From assembly GCA_012839145.1 (NCBI GenBank), contig DUNY01000332.1, positions 1 to 7,862 of the forward strand: a stretch of DNA of 7,862 bases, written 5' to 3'. The position numbers and the translations under genes are program-made. A model generated the notes under the pieces. That model saw only the letters and a program-made list of their open reading frames with translations. It had not been told where the DNA came from and made no database searches. Below, piece by piece: positions 5,696 through 7,862 of the stretch. Numbering within the stretch: position 1 is the first letter of the stretch; every line of letters begins with the position of its first letter. Origin of the DNA: Thermoanaerobacterales bacterium (lineage in GTDB: Bacteria > Bacillota > Thermosediminibacteria > Thermosediminibacterales > Tepidanaerobacteraceae).

Positions 5696-6946
5696 TTATT
5701 CAACGTATGGTACTGTGGAGTTGGCATTTGTTAATACTAAGACTTTTGCCTTGTCACCGTACTGGGATAAAGCTTCATCCAATGCTGCCTGAGCTGAGGA
5801 AGCAGGGGTAAAGAATATTTCTTTTGTAAAGTCTTCGTCCAAGCTGGATATAAGATATACCTTGGCTCTCTCTAGGACTGCACATATAAAGGCTGCCTTA
5901 TGAGCGCCGAGTATGAAGTCTTTCTTTATCCATTCCACCGGTTCATGGGGGGATTTTGCCTTGAGCATCCAATCTTCAAAAGTTTTTTCTCCTAGTCCGT
6001 CCCTGCACTCGGCTAAAAGAATTATAGTTCCTCCGTCCCTTACGGCAAAACTTGCATTATCTAAACCCTTTTGTGCCTGATATAAATTAATATCTTTCGG
6101 GTATCCACCGCAAGATGCTACTACGATATCTGCTTTTTCACCGATTACCCGTTTATACATTTTATCGATATATTTTGTGCCTTCACGGTGTGCTTTTATT
6201 GGATCTCCGGCTACAACCTTTACAATCTCTTTATTGTTATTTAGCACCGCATTTACAATAAAGTCAACTCCAGCTATTTGACCGGCTTCTTCTATATCCT
6301 CTCTCATAGGGTTGCCATCAGCTTTACCGGGCATTGTTCCCGGTTGTATCATCATTTTATGATTTGTTTCTATGGTTCGTTTACTACATACCCCGGGATG
6401 CAGGGCCTTATACCCGCCACTATAACCTGCTTTATAATGAAATTCAAGATTTCCGGTGGCAATTAATAAATCTTTCTTGGCAACAGGCTTAAATACTTCT
6501 ACAGGAACACCTCTTTTAGTAGTCCCCAAATATAAGCAATCGTCTATATCATGATCTAAACATTTTACTTTATTGTAGATTTCTTCCCCTACCAGTTTCT
6601 TTTTTTCATCTTCAGTATGTTTTCTATGATAGCCTAAACCAAAAACTATAGTAATATTATCATAATCAACTCCCACTTCCACTAATTCCTCAATAATTGG
6701 AGGTAAAAGAATGTGGGAAGGGGATGGTCTTGTTATATCACTTGCTAAAATAATTACATTTTTTTTGCCCTGAGCCGTCTCTTTTAACGGAACACTTCCT
6801 ATGGGGTTATTCAAAGCATTCCGTACTTCTCCACTATCATCTGCTACTTTTTCTAAGTCCATCGGAGTCAAGATTTCATACAGGTTTTTTTCGGGAATGC
6901 TAAGTTCTTTGTTGGATTTGCCATAATTTAATGTAACTTTCTTCAT
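5696..6946 (-). CDS. larA: LarA-family nickel-pincer hydroxyacid racemase
   Basis: LarA-family enzymes racemise or epimerise alpha-hydroxy acids by hydride transfer to a nickel-pincer nucleotide cofactor made by LarB, LarE and LarC (none in this window). The 416-residue length matches Lactobacillus plantarum LarA (424). Key residues line up: D70-I-T-R73 (Asp72/Arg75), H107 in GLGYHRKHT (His108), H170 and K180 in FHYKAGYSGGYK (His174, cofactor-bearing Lys184) and H196 in IETNH (nickel ligand His200). The 10- and 16-residue spacings between the last three are identical to the reference. The frame stays open upstream to 7138, but GGGGTGA (6951-6957) 4 nt before ATG 6946 marks the true start. The upstream part is a regulator fragment. 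The malic enzyme gene follows in the same unit. The superfamily also includes malate racemases, so the substrate (lactate or malate) is open. Confidence 0.88.
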   Translation of the reverse strand: MKKVTLNYGKSNKELSIPEKNLYEILTPMDLEKVADDSGEVRNALNNPIGSVPLKETAQGKKNVIILASDITRPSPSHILLPPIIEELVEVGVDYDNITIVFGLGYHRKHTEDEKKKLVGEEIYNKVKCLDHDIDDCLYLGTTKRGVPVEVFKPVAKKDLLIATGNLEFHYKAGYSGGYKALHPGVCSKRTIETNHKMMIQPGTMPGKADGNPMREDIEEAGQIAGVDFIVNAVLNNNKEIVKVVAGDPIKAHREGTKYIDKMYKRVIGEKADIVVASCGGYPKDINLYQAQKGLDNASFAVRDGGTIILLAECRDGLGEKTFEDWMLKAKSPHEPVEWIKKDFILGAHKAAFICAVLERAKVYLISSLDEDFTKEIFFTPASSAQAALDEALSQYGDKAKVLVLTNANSTVPYVE

Positions 6947-6950
6947 CTGT

Positions 6951-6957
6951 TCACCCC
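6951..6957 (-). promoter_or_regulatory. Ribosome binding site that sets the larA start
   Basis: GGGGTGA on the minus strand lies 4 nt before ATG 6946. It shows that larA starts here, not at the upstream in-frame codons around 7138 that would append 64 residues of the regulator fragment. Confidence 0.75.
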
Positions 6958-7170
6958 ATTCAAATTTGTTGTACACATGCTTTTTCGCATTCAGATAACT
7001 TCTGGTTCTCTGTTCATATTTTTGTATTTTTGTTACATCTTGAAAAATTATTACTGAACCCAGAGTCTCATCATTGATAACTATCGGAACATAATTAATA
7101 TAAACATCTAAATCATTAATTTTTTTCAAACTCACCAATTTTTGTTTTTTCTTTTTTTAAAACTAACGTT

Positions 7171-7197
7171 AATATATCATTCTGTATTATGTCTCAA
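7171..7197 (-). promoter_or_regulatory. Possible sigma-A promoter for larA within the regulator remnant
   Basis: On the minus strand TTGAGA (7192-7197) and TATATT (7171-7176) are 5/6 matches to each consensus box but only 15 nt apart. No sigma-54 -24/-12 element (TGGCAC, then TTGC) was found upstream of larA. If used, it would give a leader of about 215 nt. Confidence 0.25.
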
Positions 7198-7282
7198 GTT
7201 CCGTGCTTGGTTTTCAATCTCATCATAGGGTGCTAGTAAATATATCTTTTTTGACACCGCCGTACCCCCATACTACTTTACT

Positions 7283-7573
7283 TTACTCATTTTCGTCAAC
7301 TTTTAATTGATCTGTTAAACATAATCTGAGCATAGTTCTCGATGCATTAGGTACTAACATATTGTACTTTTGCTTAACAGCAGTAAAATACTCGCCGATA
7401 GGTTCTTTACTTATTATACGATTAGAATGTGCATCGGCAGGTAGATTGCTACGAGTTTTCAGCCAAGGCATTTCAGAGTGTGTAAAGCGCTCCAATATTT
7501 TCCCACTGTAACAGCAGAAATTCTGAATAACACTGTCAATAATGGCTTTTTCCGAATCCGTTTTGCATGTCAT
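7283..7573 (-). CDS. N-terminally truncated Panacea (SocA-type antitoxin) domain protein
   Basis: The 96 residues match the C-terminal half of the Panacea domain (DUF4065). They carry AIIDSVIQNFCCYSG near 9-23, the signature FTHSEMPWLKTR at 30-41 and a SNRIISKEPIGEYF end at 50-63. Panacea proteins are usually about 150-200 residues and serve as antitoxins in many toxin-antitoxin systems (SocA is the best-known case). Here the N-terminal helices (the YF/LQKLLY region) are missing, the first ATG has no ribosome site, and neither minus-strand frame upstream restores them. No toxin gene lies next to it: the downstream neighbour is the decayed regulator. It is most likely a degraded antitoxin or a fragment left by a rearrangement. 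The domain call is good; expression is doubtful. Confidence 0.6.
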   Translation of the reverse strand: MTCKTDSEKAIIDSVIQNFCCYSGKILERFTHSEMPWLKTRSNLPADAHSNRIISKEPIGEYFTAVKQKYNMLVPNASRTMLRLCLTDQLKVDENE

Positions 7574-7724
7574 GGTAGGCCAATATCAGACCTGTTGAGA
7601 AATCGACAGGTTTTTTGTAGTCATGGTTTTGGAGTGATTGGGTCATATGGTCCGGCGATATTTGTTTGGGTTGCCGTCACCGTATGTATCTTTTGAGTCA
7701 ACTTGTCTGTAATTTAGGCGAAGT

Positions 7725-7773
7725 AAGCCCGGTTGTCCTGCCGAAAAGGAATCACCGGGCTTTTTTGTTTTTT
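7725..7773 (+). terminator. Strong two-stem rho-independent terminator on the plus strand
   Basis: AAGCCCGGT (7725-7733) pairs perfectly with ACCGGGCTT (7754-7762). Inside it TCCT (7736-7739) pairs with AGGA (7747-7750) around GCCGAAA. Six T, G and seven T follow, giving a plus-strand terminator. No plus-strand gene is recognisable before it, so its transcript is unknown. Confidence 0.8.
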
Positions 7774-7785
7774 GCGGAGCCTGGT

Positions 7786-7834
7786 TATAATGAAATCGCA
7801 AAACACCCGATTCCCCGTTTCCCGAAGGAGGTGA
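7786..7834 (+). promoter_or_regulatory. Possible -10 box and ribosome site for a plus-strand gene leaving the window
   Basis: A perfect TATAAT lies at 7786-7791, with a poor TTGTTT (7765-7770) 15 nt before it, and AAGGAGGTGA, a near-perfect anti-16S match, lies at 7825-7834. Possible starts are GTG at 7831 (too close to the site) or GTG at 7857. Too little sequence remains to see a protein. Confidence 0.35.
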
Positions 7835-7862
7835 CCGGAGGTTATCAAGGGGAAGGGTGGAA

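Larger units (their letters stand above)
6947..7257 (-). pseudogene. Remnant of a PrpR-type sigma-54-dependent activator
   Basis: Two pieces of one regulator type survive in order. From a GTG at 7257 the frame reads SKKIYLLAPYDEIENQA and stops at 7177-7179. The IxLLAPYxE start is typical of the PrpR_N sensor domain. After an out-of-frame, A-rich stretch the next piece (about 7135-6960) reads INDLDVYINYVPIVINDE, then LGSVIIFQDVTKIQKYEQRTR. This is the C-terminus of the PAS domain plus the linker that normally enters the sigma-54 AAA+ domain. The AAA+ and HTH domains are absent: after KKHVYNKFE the frame passes straight through the larA ribosome site into larA. So at least two deletions are implied. 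It was probably the activator of the larA unit; that is inference from position. It should now be non-functional. Confidence 0.7.
7574..7862. other. 289-bp region without a convincing gene
   Basis: Apart from the terminator at 7725-7773 and the plus-strand signals at 7786-7834, nothing here could be identified. Minus-strand frames are open for up to about 70 codons but cross the terminator hairpin and lack starts and family motifs. A short minus-strand frame (MTQSLQNHDYKKPVDFSTG, at about 7647-7591) could be debris of the gene that once joined the Panacea fragment, but I cannot name it. Confidence 0.5.

Noticed and set aside
5695..5702. GAATAAT at the larA stop as a fourth stop-codon repeat
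   Set aside because: Only the first seven bases match; no GGGGACGG core or right arm follows. It may at most resemble an empty target site.
6030..6042. CCTCCGTCCCTTA inside larA resembling the repeat core
   Set aside because: It encodes the conserved VRDGGTII stretch of LarA and has no flanking arms, so the match is chance.
5696..7138. A single 480-residue PAS-LarA fusion protein
   Set aside because: A good ribosome site precedes ATG 6946, LarA homologues start there, the PAS piece is incomplete and the upstream frame begins only at a weak TTG. It is better read as a remnant followed by larA.
7244..7270. GGGGGTACGGCGGTGTCA (minus strand) as a further TGTCA-type repeat
   Set aside because: It shares a GGGG/ACGG-like core and GTGTCA, but with an insertion in the core and no matching second arm. 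It also coincides with the start of the regulator remnant, so it is too weak to call.

Overview
The window looks like chromosomal DNA of an anaerobic, low-to-moderate GC Bacillota (Clostridia-type) bacterium. The grounds are strong GGAGG-type ribosome binding sites, A/T-rich codons, some TTG/GTG starts, a TruD of the clostridial/archaeal-like type, a single-chain NAD-type malic enzyme, a LarA-family nickel racemase and a membrane-anchored HlyD/MacA-like adaptor. Genus cannot be set from the sequence alone. Every convincing gene lies on the minus strand, so the window reads right to left.

Layout from right to left. Positions 7574-7862 hold no convincing gene but carry a strong plus-strand terminator and a possible start region for a plus-strand gene leaving the window. 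Positions 7283-7573 encode the C-terminal part of a Panacea (SocA-type antitoxin) protein. Positions 6947-7257 hold the wreck of a PrpR-type sigma-54 activator: a PrpR_N-like N-terminus, then a PAS C-terminus, with the middle, the AAA+ domain and the HTH missing. This wreck runs in frame into larA (5696-6946). larA is followed after about 40 nt by a malic enzyme gene (4442-5656), and a terminator closes the pair. truD (2985-4166) has its own near-consensus promoter. A MntA/HepT toxin-antitoxin pair (2719 to 1869) has its own promoter and terminator. The left end (1-1459) is an incomplete HlyD-type adaptor with two tandem lipoyl modules.

The most unusual feature is a set of short palindromic repeats. 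Each full copy is exactly 29 bp, built as arm (8), a GGGGACGG-like core (8), spacer (5), arm (8). Two arm families share the core: a GAATAATT/AATTATTC type and a GGTGTCAn/TTGACACC type. Copies of the first type sit precisely on the stop codons of three successive genes (hepT, truD, malic enzyme). A copy of the second type lies inside the truD reading frame and is translated. No transposase is visible, so any mobilising enzyme would act in trans.

Functionally, the LarA-like racemase and the malic enzyme form a likely two-gene operon that could convert both enantiomers of a hydroxy acid (malate is an attractive candidate) to pyruvate. Its probable regulator has decayed. The other genes are single-purpose units: tRNA pseudouridylation, toxin-antitoxin and efflux.
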